Shown here piece by piece: positions 1-11,264 of a stretch of 64,000 nucleotides of DNA. A program made the translations under genes and the position numbers. The stretch covers positions 1 to 64,000 of the forward strand of contig CAJNAR010000044.1 in assembly GCA_905220665.1 (NCBI GenBank). Reading direction: 5' to 3'. Source of the stretch: Albugo candida. Its lineage: Eukaryota; Oomycota; Peronosporomycetes; Albuginales; Albuginaceae. The notes under the pieces are model-generated. The model ran no database searches. It worked only from the letters and a program-made list of their open reading frames with translations, and was not told the DNA's origin. The number at the start of each line of letters is the position of its first letter. Position 1 is the first letter of the stretch.

Positions 1-285
1 AAACCCTAAACCCTAAACCCTAAACCCTAAACCCTAAACCCTAAAACCCTAAACCCTAAACCCTAAACCCTAAACCCTAAACCCTAAACCCTAAACCCTA
101 AACCCTAAACCCTAAACCCTAAACCCTAAACCCTAAAACCCTAAAACCCTAAACCCTAAACCCTAAACCCTAAACCCTAAACCCTAAACCCTAAAACCCT
201 AAACCCTAAACCCTAAACCCTAAACCCTAAACCCTAAACCCTAAACCCTAAACCCTAAACCCTAAACCCTAAACCCTTAACCCTA
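1..285. repeat. Telomeric repeat array (CCCTAAA)n
   Basis: About 39 tandem copies of CCCTAAA start at base 1, so the C-rich strand runs inward and the window begins at a chromosome end. Four units carry an extra A (CCCTAAAA, at 39-46, 131-138, 139-146 and 189-196). The innermost units are degenerate (CCCTTAA at 274-280, then CCCTACA). TTTAGGG-type telomeres are known in plants and in several stramenopiles including oomycetes. Confidence 0.98.
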
Positions 286-514
286 CATATCTAAGATAAG
301 AAGAGAAACACACTTCCAACATTTAATAAGAGAAAGGCGTTCTTTCAATAGTTTTTTTGGTTTAGTGATACGAGAACGTATTGCTTCCCATAATTTCATG
401 GAATGGAATCCCACTGCTTTTTGTTTCTGCAGAAAACAGAATATGGTGTTTTTCTGCCGTCTTCGAAATAGTATGTGCGCATTGCCTATCTAATAATTCC
501 ATGATTTGCGATAT
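286..514. other. Telomere-proximal spacer, no gene seen
   Basis: Unique-looking AT-rich sequence between the telomere and the first open frame. I see no tandem repeat or coding pattern beyond short frames. Confidence 0.6.
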
Positions 515-1366
515 ATGATTGCTCTTAATAACAGAAATAGATCATTTTTCAAATTCACCCTGTTCAGAAAGATGAGTCATAATCTTCCTGCATGGCGGTC
601 ATTATCCCGCCGAAAAGTCATCAAGGCACATTCCAACTCCCAGAATGAGTGGATGTGTACTGACGAGCATGTTCTGGATCATCTTGATTACAGACAGATT
701 CCAGTACTTTATCATTCGGAAAAAAGTAAAAAGTTGCATCGGCTCAACTTCTTTCGTCTTTTATTTCTTCGAAACCAACTCCCTATGGATGCGGAGGCTA
801 TAATCAATGTCTGGCATAATTCATACGTTAAGGATTTTCATGAATGGATGCATGAGTTGAAACAGCGCGATGAAAAGTGGATAAAGACAATCGACGGATT
901 GAAATTTCACATCCACCTTAAATCAATCAGGGAGGATATTCCATGCCCTGCCCGAGCTGAATTTGGCTGTAAACAATGTAGAGAAAACACTCCAAAATTC
1001 AATCACAAATTTCGTTCTCGTCTAGAATACATAAGACTGAGCCGGCGTCCTTGTATAGCGATTGAAAAATCGGACGACCTATTTGCTCAGTTTGCATTGG
1101 AATATCCAAAAACTACCCAGCCTACTCTTGTGGAGCAAAAAACGGCGCTCGAAAGGGGGAATCAAGGTCGAACGCAGTGCTCTGGAAATCTGGTAAAGCA
1201 ATTCTCGTAGACTGTTGCGAAAAATTCGAGCACAGTTGCGATACTAGAGCAACGTGTCCAACAGCTGGAAGAGGATTTAGATGAAGAAAAACACCATGAT
1301 TGTCATGATGATCTGAATGCATCCTCTGCTGATAGTTTAAAAAAGATGAGAAAAATTGGTCAATAA
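515..1366 (+). pseudogene. Hypothetical protein with C-terminal coiled coil, interrupted by an in-frame TAG
   Basis: An open frame runs from ATG 515 to a TAG at 1208-1210 (about 231 residues, rich in basic and aromatic residues, no family recognised). The same frame stays open for 51 more codons to TAA 1364-1366, and that tail has a heptad-like acidic stretch (around ILEQRVQQLEEDLDEE) typical of a coiled coil. Either one nonsense mutation truncated the gene, or the stop lies in something removed from the RNA: an 18-nt GT...AG stretch (1193-1210) ends exactly on the TAG, but 18 nt is far below normal intron length. It is the gene-like frame nearest the telomere. Function unknown. Confidence 0.4.
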
Positions 1367-3202
1367 CCTTAAGATTCAGAAGAATAAAAAACACTTGTTG
1401 AGCATTGTGTATGCCCGGTATTCATGGAGGTTGTCGTTCGGAAAAAATTTCAAAAACGATTGTGAACTTGCATGAAAATGAGAGTGAGCTGTCTAAATTG
1501 TTTTAACAGAATGAAGATTGCAGCTACAATGTTGACTGTTCCAATTGTATTTTTATGATAATTGTATGGTTTCATGCCAACTGGCTCTGGCATCTTCAAA
1601 TTACATTCTTTTGGTAGGATGCCAACCTTTTGAAACTTTCGTTCATGCATATGCCCCTTTTTGCATGCTTATGACTCCCTATTGATTCTAACGAATTGCT
1701 AGATTTCTCTATATCTTTTTTACCGAAAATTGTACAGAGCTATAAAATCCATTCCTGATCGTGCCTCGTACATTGTTATATAGTGACGTGTAACTATAAG
1801 TCTTAGTATCATTGTAAGCGTCTGTTATCTGAGTATATCTCGTGTACTACACACAGAAATCACTGAAACAAAACGTATTGTCTTAATATAAATTGTAGTT
1901 ACTAGGTATCTTGAAGACGTAAATATAGTTGTAGTATCTTGTCCAGCTAGTGTTCTTCTATAATAACGTGATAAGATGTCCTTGATGATTCCATGAAACG
2001 TTTTGTTCTGCTGTCGATGTTGATTTAACCAAACGGAACAGATTCATACCTCCTATGGATATACGGACTCACGTCCCGAGTACAGGCATTTGTCGAAGAC
2101 TAAGATCACACGCAGAGTTTCTTCAGTGTTAAATACGAATTAGATTTGTGTAGTTTGTTGCATGATGGGAGTTATGCCTAAATCTTGTTCACCAAGTTGC
2201 TCATTCAGAAGCATGTACATGATGATTGATCCTGATAATCAAATACGTTAATTACATGATCCATTTTCTGTGTAAACCTGCTTTCCGAGGTAAGGTATCT
2301 ACTACTCCGCTTGTCTTGCTCAACGCATTTCTTTCTACAAACAAAATAATGTTAGTTATCGCAAACGCGCACTTGGATGTAGAAAATACTGCTCGACAAG
2401 TTTGACATCAGGGGGCATGTTTGAAAGCTCGTTGTAGCAATATACAATAGCCGAATTGAAATTAATCATTATAATCAGCATTATTGAAGCTGACAGCATT
2501 CCTTGCTATATCATCTTTACTGTATGACATTTTTACATCGCATTGTCCGAAATGTACCAAATCTGTAAAACATCTCCTTCGGCTCCGTTCCAATATCTGC
2601 ATTAGATATTCTAGGATGAGTTCGTTTCTTTACTTGTTTAGGCGATCGCAAATGTACACTTCATCGTAAGGTATTATTGGCGTTGATATTGTCTAGGAAA
2701 TATTTGTGAGTTGGGATAAATGTGTTATCAATATAGGATACGAAAATCGTCTGATTTAACATGGCCCCGTTTTCATATGGAGCAATCAATTTTTCTACTT
2801 CTTGTCCCTTTCCTGTCCTGGTCCTTCCGAACGGTAAGGAGTTTATGATGGCGGTAAAGAAAACGCCAATTTAGTGCCTCGAGCCTGAAGGCTTTGATCC
2901 AGTATTCTTGACACTTTTCACGTTGTTTAGGACGCCGCTAGCAGTAACATAGTTTTTAAAGATGCTATTAGAGGCCATTGTAACCCATCTCGTTCGGAAA
3001 TGGCATGGAAAGACTTTTTCATACAAAATGTTATTCTGTTAAGTCGCTTCTTTCTTCGCGAATACTTCAAATCTATGGACGTGATCGACGGAAGACGAAG
3101 ATGGTGTCGAAACGGATAGAAATAGATAGAAGCGCATAGTACTGACAGCTAAGCGATTAGTAACGGCTATTAAGCAGAAACGAATTTTGAGGGACCGTAT
3201 CG
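1367..3202. other. Subtelomeric region without a supported gene
   Basis: AT-rich sequence with only short, mostly non-ATG frames on both strands. I recognise no family. Confidence 0.55.
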
Positions 3203-4061
3203 ATGATCTCGGATGATACTAATCAATATACAGCTCATGAGAATATTTTCAAATCAAGATTTTCTTTGTTCGGTCGGTATACGACAGTATGGACGATTGT
3301 ATACAATTCTTTTTCAATTGTTGTGATGTTCATTGCTGTGCTGGCATTACTTGGTCTTCCAGCTTTTATTATCAATTTTCTTGGAGTGCGTGGTGACGTA
3401 TTTCGTGTTTTATTTGCACTTCGTCGCCCCCTACAGCGGAGAGACACGTTTCTCGGAGAAGAAAACTACATTCTTATCGTATGCGAACAATAGCGCCGCT
3501 TCCGTTGTCACTTATGTTTTAAAGGTACATTCTTACCTTCTTCTTCAGTGTCTGTACTGTCCTAGGTATCAGCAACATATTACTTGTGATAATCGGCATT
3601 CCAAATCCCATGCCTATAATTCAGACGTTCCACTTCACCAGAGAGCCATTTATTACGAAACTTATTCCTGTAACAGGAATCGTGACATGTGAAACGCTTA
3701 TTGCAGGAGCGGTAAAAGGAGCATGACATTCCACAAAGGTCTGACGGTGTGCCGTTTCACATCCACCACGGCCAGAACTGTTGTATGCAAGAATGCAAAC
3801 GGAGAATCTGAAGATGCTGTACATTATTGGACCCCACTTCCATACGAAAAAGATGGCATTTCTCGTACAATTTTTATACAATTAACAAAAACTTTCTGTT
3901 CTAACCATCAAGACGATATTGACATATTTGGCCACTCCTCGAATATTGACGTATACCCACTTTACGGCTTCGTAATGGGAAACACAGGTATAATTTCCAT
4001 TGCAAGTGAAAGTGTTATTCCGTGTGCACGTTTGGGAATACAAGCGTTCTCGCGACAATAA
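3203..4061 (+). pseudogene. Remnant of a membrane-protein gene (frames 3203-3493 and 3723-4061)
   Basis: An ATG frame at 3203-3493 encodes 96 residues with a strong hydrophobic stretch at about residues 36-62 (VWTIVYNSFSIVVMFIAVLA onward), which looks like one or two membrane segments. Coding-like sequence continues in other frames: a hydrophobic stretch near 3560-3720 (GISNILLVIIGIPNP...) and a 112-residue frame at 3723-4061. GT and AG pairs that could bound short introns are present, but no splice model kept the frame open. I read this as one decayed or intron-containing membrane-protein gene. Function unknown. Confidence 0.3.
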
Positions 4062-4126
4062 CTGGATCCACCAAACTCTCTTTTATCGCTTCAACGTACT
4101 TGAAAAAATATCAAAGATGAGTTAGG

Positions 4127-4700
4127 ATGATCCGCTTACTATTTAAATCAATGAAGTGCAGCTTTCTGACATCAACTGGAATTTTATATATGTTTTATCT
4201 GATATCACATACTGGATTTATAAGTTTGGTCCTACTTTCTGTCAGTATAAAAGATTTGAACGAAATGCCACAATCGATGATAGATTTCATATCAATCTTA
4301 CTATGTGTGACAAAATCAAACTACTCTTCCAAGCATGTGTTATCTTAACTCGGGAAAAGTTCACCAATTCAGATATGAGTATGTGGTTTATTCACTTCCG
4401 AGAGTCATAAAACTTTTACCGAAACCTATTGTCAAGAAACAGACAAACTTAGCTTGAATGTTTACGCAAGAAAATAAATCAATGGGTTGGCGCTGCTCTG
4501 CTCTTTAGTGGCTCCAACGTCATTCTTACGTCCGGTACCTTTTTTTTCAGGTCAAGTGATCTACCTTATGTTTGGAATATCACATTACTGGATACTGTAC
4601 AATGTTGGATTCAGTCAAGACAACGTACACTTTAATACAGATCATTGCGTAATTCAAATTCTCACACACAACGATACAAATAGCTGGGAGAAACATTAGA
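4127..4700 (+). pseudogene. Fragmentary frames, possible internal duplication
   Basis: Frames 4127-4348, 4156-4410 and 4487-4699 overlap or abut in different phases. Around 4185-4230 and 4565-4610 the DNA shares a diverged block (TATGTTT, an ATATCACAT core, then ACTGGAT), suggesting an old duplication of a short coding unit. No family recognised. The stretch may belong to the same decayed membrane-protein region as the frame upstream. Confidence 0.2.
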
Positions 4701-4749
4701 CTTTCTACCCGATCAAGCTTTTCTGTCATCTCTACATCATAGATACGAT

Positions 4750-5025
4750 ATGATGCAAACGTTCCTTGCTTTGACGGCCTTGGTCTGCATATCATCCAAG
4801 AATACTTTCTATGCATCTGACATCGCTGCAGTATTTTATCAAACAAATTGTGCTGAATGTACTGCATTCCCAATTTCTGTGCTGAGTCCAGGAAAGAGAG
4901 AAATGAGTTCGGAATATTATCAATTCTTACCAAATGAGAACAGGAAAAATAACACCTCGGGTCGTATGCATGAGGCGAGCGTTGTCTCTGAAAAGAATCA
5001 ATCTTCCCTAAGGCATGCTATCTGA
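4750..5025 (+). CDS. Small putative secreted protein, 91 aa
   Basis: The frame starts with two methionines (ATG 4750) followed by a short hydrophobic core (TFLALTALVCISS) like a signal peptide. The remainder is polar with a Cys-x-x-Cys (NCAEC), one potential N-glycosylation site (NNTS) and no obvious membrane segment. Subtelomeric small secreted proteins are common in plant-associated oomycetes, but no RXLR, LxLFLAK or CHxC effector motif is visible. A 117-residue frame overlaps on the minus strand (4580-4933), so the coding strand is not certain. Confidence 0.28.
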   Translation: MMQTFLALTALVCISSKNTFYASDIAAVFYQTNCAECTAFPISVLSPGKREMSSEYYQFLPNENRKNNTSGRMHEASVVSEKNQSSLRHAI

Positions 5026-6900
5026 ATGCGAAAAAGATCGTTCTACTACCATGGATTACGATCTTGTTTACGAATGATAAATGGTTATAAAGGTGTTTGA
5101 TGGAGAGGTAGAAATGCGGAGATCTCCAACTAAAGTGTTTCATGAACAGCTTTACAGCAGTCCCTCAGTGCTGTATCTGGGCTTGTTAGCGCATGCGTAC
5201 AAAGTTGCAATTCAATCAGTGACACAGACATTTCTTTCCAGCGAATTCTACAAATCCAGCCGTCGATGCTACCAGCACAACAAACTATTTCTAATCTTCA
5301 GGTGTTTGGATTGAAAAGAAATGGCAGCAAGAATTGATGACTAAACAAGCGACAAGAGCACGCCAGAAGCAAGCATTTATCCCGATAATCAAGTCTATTT
5401 ACCGGGTAGCACTACCTGAGTTTGTACTACCACTATCATTGAAGATTATATCGCTAAGAAGAACGCGTTACGATACTTTTTCGCCCATCACACGCGTACC
5501 AGTTGTGCGTCGTAAGCAGTGTCACATTTGTGGCTTGTTTGTATATTTTTCCTGCGCTTGCCATAATTTCAGTGAAACAATAGACACTTTTGCAGGAATC
5601 TTATGTCTCACTGAGCATCCATCCAGGAATGACAAGCTTCGGATCAGCTTAGAACTCGAAGTGTTTTTATGGTAAGGTTTAGGCCCTACTGAGCGATGAC
5701 CTCGTTTAGCTATAGGAGCCACTTCAACTTTCATCGACTTCAAAGACGCATATGATAGAGCAGAAGCCTACCGATGCGATCGCCTGATTGTCGCTCATCC
5801 AACAACAGCTGCAATGCTTCGGAGTTTTTCCACCGAATACGTGATATCAAAGCAACTTCGAATGAGGTATGAGGCTATTGAACAAGCGATTGAGAAAAAT
5901 CAAAATTGTCGATTCCTTTCCACGTATCGCAGTTGTGGCTTTATCCCCAGACTTCTGATTCCAATTACGACGGAACATCGAAATTGCTTTCCCAAAGGCA
6001 TTTCGCTTATTACTTTGTGATTATTACCCATTTTTCACTTGCGATACATTGTAATGAAATCTCTTTCGAGCAAAAGGCCTCCCGTACACACCAAAAAGCA
6101 GTCTTTCAGAAGCAATCGCCGTGCTTATGAGGAAGCTTCAAATCAGCTCGGTGTCGAGGACGCGTATGCGTCTATGCTCATTCTGAATGACATCGCTGTA
6201 CGCATCGTAATAAGCATCATTTCTGGTGAGAAGTCGAGAATGCAGCAGATCATTTGAAGAGATACCTCACGGCGTAAGACTCGGACCCTCCACTTTTTAT
6301 TGCAAATTGCAGCAAGAAGGAATCTGAATAAGCTTCTGATATGAGGCTTCGTCAGGACCTGACCATCTCTCACAGGCATTTTGCTCGCATCAAGCTCAAT
6401 CGATTCATATGGAATGATAACGGATTCTATTGGCCGATGAAGCCACCCCACTCAGTATATTTGCGTCTATTGTCCAGCAACATTGCGTGATGTACATAGC
6501 CATTCATCTGAGTGATGTGAAATGTGCGGCTCGAATAATTGATAGCGCTGTGTGATGAACGCTATCCACGCATACTGGAGATCCTTGTTCTCCGTGTAGA
6601 TAACATACTCTATTACATTCGATTACCGATCGATACACACAGCTTTAAAGACATTGGTAGTAGTGGAAGGAGCTTTGGCGATGCTCCAGTACGCAAGGAC
6701 CGCGATAAGCGCGGTGGCGACTTTCGAGGTTATAGACGATATGACGCCTTCCATTTTGCTAGACGGGTACGGAAAGCGTTGGTCACATACAAGCTAATAG
6801 GTCTCACGGAAGAGTACGGCCCAATGTATCAAGATTCAGTTGTGCAATCTGGACGATTCTTATAGCTCCAGAATTGACCTTATCATACTAAGTCGTTGAC
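5026..6900. other. Degraded coding-like region, no gene resolved
   Basis: Several short plus-strand frames (5081-5314, 5334-5675, 5814-6020, 6539-6865) have mixed starts and no recognised family. The 6539-6865 frame has an Arg/Gly-rich central part. The pattern suggests old, mutated coding sequence. Confidence 0.35.
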
Positions 6901-8161
6901 ATATCGAACGCTGTGAATAAATGTTTGCGTGTGTGTCGCGAGGTAGAATGCAATCGGCATGGGCTCCTATGACAGCTGCACGTGCACTGTATTTCCACTC
7001 TCTCTCGATGTCTAAATTCCACGGTCATAATCGTCATCGTCGCCTTGTTCTTCCTCCTTATCTTCCGCACTCCCTTCCTTGAATACACCAGTGTTTTAAA
7101 TCGTTGTCGCCAGTAATAAATATTCCGGGTCAAACGCTACAGCGTTTAAATTGCTTCCTGGAAAATCCTTCCTTGTGTATTGAGACGGCCGTTTGTGCCT
7201 ACAAACACTTTGACTGAGACTCATCGAAATCGCGATAAATGTCTTCCATTTTGGAGGTGAAGAAAACCCAATCGTTATTTAGCAATTGACTTTCGTTGGT
7301 GGTACCCAATTATCGCAAATAGCGTGCTGGAGGACGGATTGACAAGGCTGTAGTCGCCCCTGTGACAAAGCGTCGATGCCTTATACTCGCCGACCTGACG
7401 GGATGTAGTTATCGCTCAGTGGAGACGCCAGACATCTCGGTATCGAAAGTCGGTGCTTGTAAGAAGCTGTAAGATTCGTTGGAATCGTTCACTCTTCAAA
7501 GACTTTGATTGCGACTTTGAGGACCCAGTGTGGCGGAAGATCTTTGACCGATAAAACGTGGATTTGACCTCTGCGATGCCCATGGCATCCAAAATAAATT
7601 CCAATGGATATTCACTGGCATTTTTCGTGGACGACGCGTGCCGTCTCACTCTTCTTCAGCGCTCAATGTGACGAGAATTGGGCGAGCAACCACTAAAGTA
7701 TCCCGAATTTCATTCCATTTTCAAAGGATTCATATCCGTTCTCACGCACGCCTAGTGCACGCTGTTCTACTAAGCTAACGACTCCATTCGCCAGGGACTT
7801 TTTAAAGACGATTCGCCATGTAAGATCCATTCGGGAACGTGTCGGGGCTCCTCGAGATTTTCCACAGCATATATCCGGAGACCTTGTACATCGCGTCTCA
7901 GCTACTAAGCTGCTAGCGCGAAGCCGGCGAGGATATCAGCCGCCAAGCGCACAGACTCTCTCAAAACGCAACACTTCCAAGGATCTTGTACCATTGTCCG
8001 AACACCGAGTACGCAATGCTCAAACGACTACGTAAATGAGATCGAATTGTTCACGCTCTTCCTTAAAGCAAAGACGAGATCAAAAGTGAACGCCCTTAGT
8101 CGTCAGTATTATAAATACATCAACCATCTATGCTTGTTCATGGGTTTCGGCTAGGAGAGTG
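6901..8161. other. No supported gene
   Basis: Only short frames with non-ATG starts and no recognised motif. This is the start of a long decayed stretch reaching to Copia-1. Confidence 0.5.
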
Positions 8162-8482
8162 TCAGATCCTATTCGCATCAATTTCGAATTGTGTTTTGGT
8201 GTCTTCAACTTCCCGAGGTAAAGGAAGCGAGACGTCAAATACTAGAGATTGATCGCTGATCGGGAGCCGATTCTGTGGAAGAAAAACGATTTTGATTGTA
8301 AAGAATGGTGGCTCTCCGTCCTCAGGCATCCATCCTTTCATCTGATCGCTATCAAATCTGTAATCTGACGTCGCGAAGACCACTGGATACTCCTCGGTGG
8401 GTTTCATATCATCGCTCAATGTGTTGTGATGCGACACAGAGTTCCCGTATTCCTGGCTTTGACTCGATTCGAATCGATCCAT
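8162..8482 (-). CDS. Hypothetical protein fragment, 106 aa
   Basis: The minus-strand frame from ATG at 8482 to a stop at 8162 encodes an acidic, coding-like peptide with no recognised domain. It may be a surviving exon of a decayed gene, since the flanking frames are broken. Confidence 0.22.
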   Translation of the reverse strand: MDRFESSQSQEYGNSVSHHNTLSDDMKPTEEYPVVFATSDYRFDSDQMKGWMPEDGEPPFFTIKIVFLPQNRLPISDQSLVFDVSLPLPREVEDTKTQFEIDANRI

Positions 8483-9793
8483 TGGAAACGTCACAACTTT
8501 GCGAGGTACCGAGTTGCGAATCAATACGCTGACCCGTGAAGCGTGAAATCAATCAGAAGATCGGCCATCATTCATCAAAATTGCCTTTCCACGGAGGAGA
8601 TTGTATGTCGTAGGTTCTTCGACCTCCAATCTTCGCGTTATTCCGCCGCAATGCTCCAAAGCAATCCTCTATTGACACCCATTTTCATGATATGATATCC
8701 GTTGAACTTGCCATTTCGACGGATACATTCAAAGTGTCAATTAGGATACAAAAGGACCAGACCACACGTATGAATGCGCCATGAACGGGCTCGACATCAT
8801 CTAATGGAAGTCTTCAACACTGGCCTGTAATATCGCGTGACATGTCGAGTCGGTCGCTTCTCGATACGGTAGCGAGGTGTCTTGTAGGTGTCTTTCATCA
8901 GCGTCTCATGCGTGTACCGAAAGCTTACACCGCATGCACGAGAGTCTTCCAGATGTCTCCATGTTCAGAATTTTGCTTCACTCAATTCCACCACCATGAA
9001 ATTTGCGACTCCTAGGCCCGAGAGACATCGGTCATAAGGTGTATTCCCGCTTAGAACTTCGTGAGCCCCACGAGTCGATACACTAGGAGGGCGTCATCCT
9101 TATCCTCCAGCATGATTGCCATCGCATCTAGTCGTCGTGAGACGGAATTCAGCACGTAACGAGGCGAGATAATACATACTTTCTATATGAAGACTTGGCG
9201 TGGAGCTGCTTGCACTTCAAACGCGGATGAAGGGAGAGCACCCGCTGGAAGCACTAAAACGTAATTACACCGCTATGCCGACTCTAAAAGCTCTTGTTTA
9301 AACCCTGTCACATTATTGGGCGTGATAGCGGTTCTGGTGTCATAATGGGGATTCCCACAGCTTTAACTTCACCTCCAAAGTACGTTCGATGGTCTTCTTT
9401 GAAGCGCGAATATCCTTCGTGGATGTTCTATCCCAAGTCCAAGCCACATCGATTAAAATCAAAACGAGGCGTGCAAGACGACTTGACGTGTATGATCTCG
9501 CTCTTAATTTGGGATCTATAGACCATGCCGTGACTATGATCCAATGGTAGTTTGAATCCTTCCGTATTGGCCGTAGAAGCGCACGTGATGTGACACGTAG
9601 CATACAGATAAATGAGTAATGGAACACTACATTATAGTTTCTTTGCAGGATCATTATTGGTGTTGGCACAAAGACGGATCTCGATCAGAGGTACTTGCTC
9701 GAGAGCCAATCCAAAGACCTCTATTACCCGCTTCTCAGGTAAATTTGACGAGCATTCACTTCCGTAAAAACGAGAAATAATCTAGCTGATCGA
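8483..9793. other. No supported gene
   Basis: Short broken frames on both strands, including a 109-residue minus-strand frame at 9340-9669. No recognised family. Confidence 0.45.
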
Positions 9794-10165
9794 TTATTCC
9801 ATCCGATTCGCAACGTTTATAGCGTCGGAACGGATTTGTGTATTAATATCGAGAGTTTCAAGCCACAGCCACCAATCATTAGATACAGCCTTCCACAAGA
9901 GCGGGCAGATCGTTGATGATGGCACTGGACGGGTACGTTCGATTGGTTCAAGAGACCTGCAAACTTGAATTATCGATAATGTGATCTTGGTGTCCCCCAT
10001 AGCTCGACCAATGCGATCGGTACTCTTCACTGCAGGACATCCTCGACCGTGTTGAGCCTTTGCATTAAAAGCCTTTGTTTCTTCACCGATAGGAGCAAAC
10101 AAGTACTCCATTTCGTCTCTCTCAGCGGAAATTATCGGTATGAAATAGCGAGGAAGGGTTCTCAT
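9794..10165 (-). CDS. Hypothetical protein fragment, 123 aa
   Basis: Minus-strand frame from ATG 10163-10165 with soluble-protein composition and two tryptophan-rich turns near the C-terminus (NDWWLWLE). It lies downstream, in transcription order, of the exonuclease-like remnant at 10440-11104 and may be another piece of the same decayed gene. No family recognised. Confidence 0.25.
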   Translation of the reverse strand: MRTLPRYFIPIISAERDEMEYLFAPIGEETKAFNAKAQHGRGCPAVKSTDRIGRAMGDTKITLSIIQVCRSLEPIERTRPVPSSTICPLLWKAVSNDWWLWLETLDINTQIRSDAINVANRME

Positions 10166-10439
10166 CACGTTTTCGCGTTTCGACCATTAAATCGTACGAG
10201 ATGCATTACATTATCTCCTTGCCCGTTCCATTTCGAATATGCCCGGCGCCAGATAGAAGGCCGAAGAAAATTGACAGAACATTATTTAATGTGATGGGAA
10301 GAAAAAGATACAGCCGACGACAGTCTTGATATTACCAGTCGATTCAATAATAACTAGCGTCAACTCCTTGCCGCGATGAAGACACGCTAGTGCTCGCTCA
10401 AACTATTTTTTTGATGGATTCTCGAGACTCACCTGAAGA

Positions 10440-11104
10440 ATGACGTCTTCACTATATAATCTCTCGATAGCGAGCTCTTTTGCAATGTACTATAGCGTCT
10501 TTTAGATCGTACACCTTCGTCTACCTAACATCGACAAACCGAATCTTGTGGAAGCCTTCAGTATCCAGTGAGATGAATCGATCGGCTATCACTCGGCTCT
10601 TTGCTATTGCGCCCTTGAACTCCTCGAATGGCACATGTATTAATATATCCGTGTCCGCGAGGTCCATAAATTCGTCCACAGCGCGTGTCAGATCGACTTC
10701 AAAGTCGTGTTTACCCACTTTTATCCACGTGCAGCCACAGGAAGCTTCACCAGTCTCATCGCTTTCAGAGACTCGGAGTACATTTCGTACTTTACTGGCT
10801 TCAAGCTCTATCGATACCGGCGTTCCGGAATGCTTCGCGAAATTATTTTGCTGCTCATAAGCTTCTTGGTGTTCTCCCACTTCGAGAAGATTGCAGACGT
10901 GTGCTCCGTCCGGCGAAACAGCTGGTATTTGAGACACAATTCGCGTAAGTTGGCAGGTATTTGAGGGCACGTTTTCACCCTAATTTTGCTTCTACACACG
11001 ACGTAGTACTTGGGCAGCATTCCCGATTTATTACGCATCCAAGCCTCCTTAATCGATTTGAGCTCGTTGATGCTATTGAGAACCGCATCAAAGGTCGCAC
11101 ACAA
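10440..11104 (-). pseudogene. Possible DEDD 3'-5' exonuclease-like remnant
   Basis: Minus-strand frames 10808-11104 and 10521-10970 overlap in different phases and read as one frameshifted gene. The second contains VIADRFISLDTEGF, which resembles the ExoI motif (DxE) of RNase D/EXD-type 3'-5' exonucleases. The same phase continues past a TAG as TKVYDLKDAI, where that family usually has a VYLFDI-like strand. Spacing between the two is shorter than normal and no ExoII or ExoIII motif was found, so the call is an inference. Its upstream end overlaps the solo LTR at 11071-11264. Confidence 0.28.
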
Positions 11105-11264
11105 AGACTTATAGTTTTAAAAGTATATTGGGAGCTCCCTTAGCAACTATCTTATGTCTCTCTGCGACCTTTCACTGCCTACGACTATTCAGGAGATGGT
11201 GACCCTCCACCAGTGGAGGTCTTCAACTTACCGTCACTGCAATCAGTAGATCCGGTTTCCAACA
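11071..11264 (-). repeat. Diverged solo LTR of the Copia-1 family
   Basis: This stretch aligns end to end with the two Copia-1 LTRs (14932-15129 and 20079-20276). It shares the CACACAAAGACTT, TAGCAAC.TATCTTATG, CGACCTTTCACTG and CGGTTTCCAACA blocks and ends on the same CCAACA terminus. No Copia internal sequence flanks it on either side, so it is probably a solo LTR left by recombination, and it is more diverged than the paired LTRs. Confidence 0.75.

Noticed and set aside
4580..4933. 117-residue minus-strand open frame.
   Set aside because: It has no recognised motif and overlaps the plus-strand frame with a signal peptide; neither strand is compelling.
5724..5759. STFIDFKDAYDR looks like the catalytic strand of a LINE reverse transcriptase.
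   Set aside because: Only about 12 residues match; neither upstream nor downstream sequence in any phase resembles a reverse transcriptase, so chance is likely.
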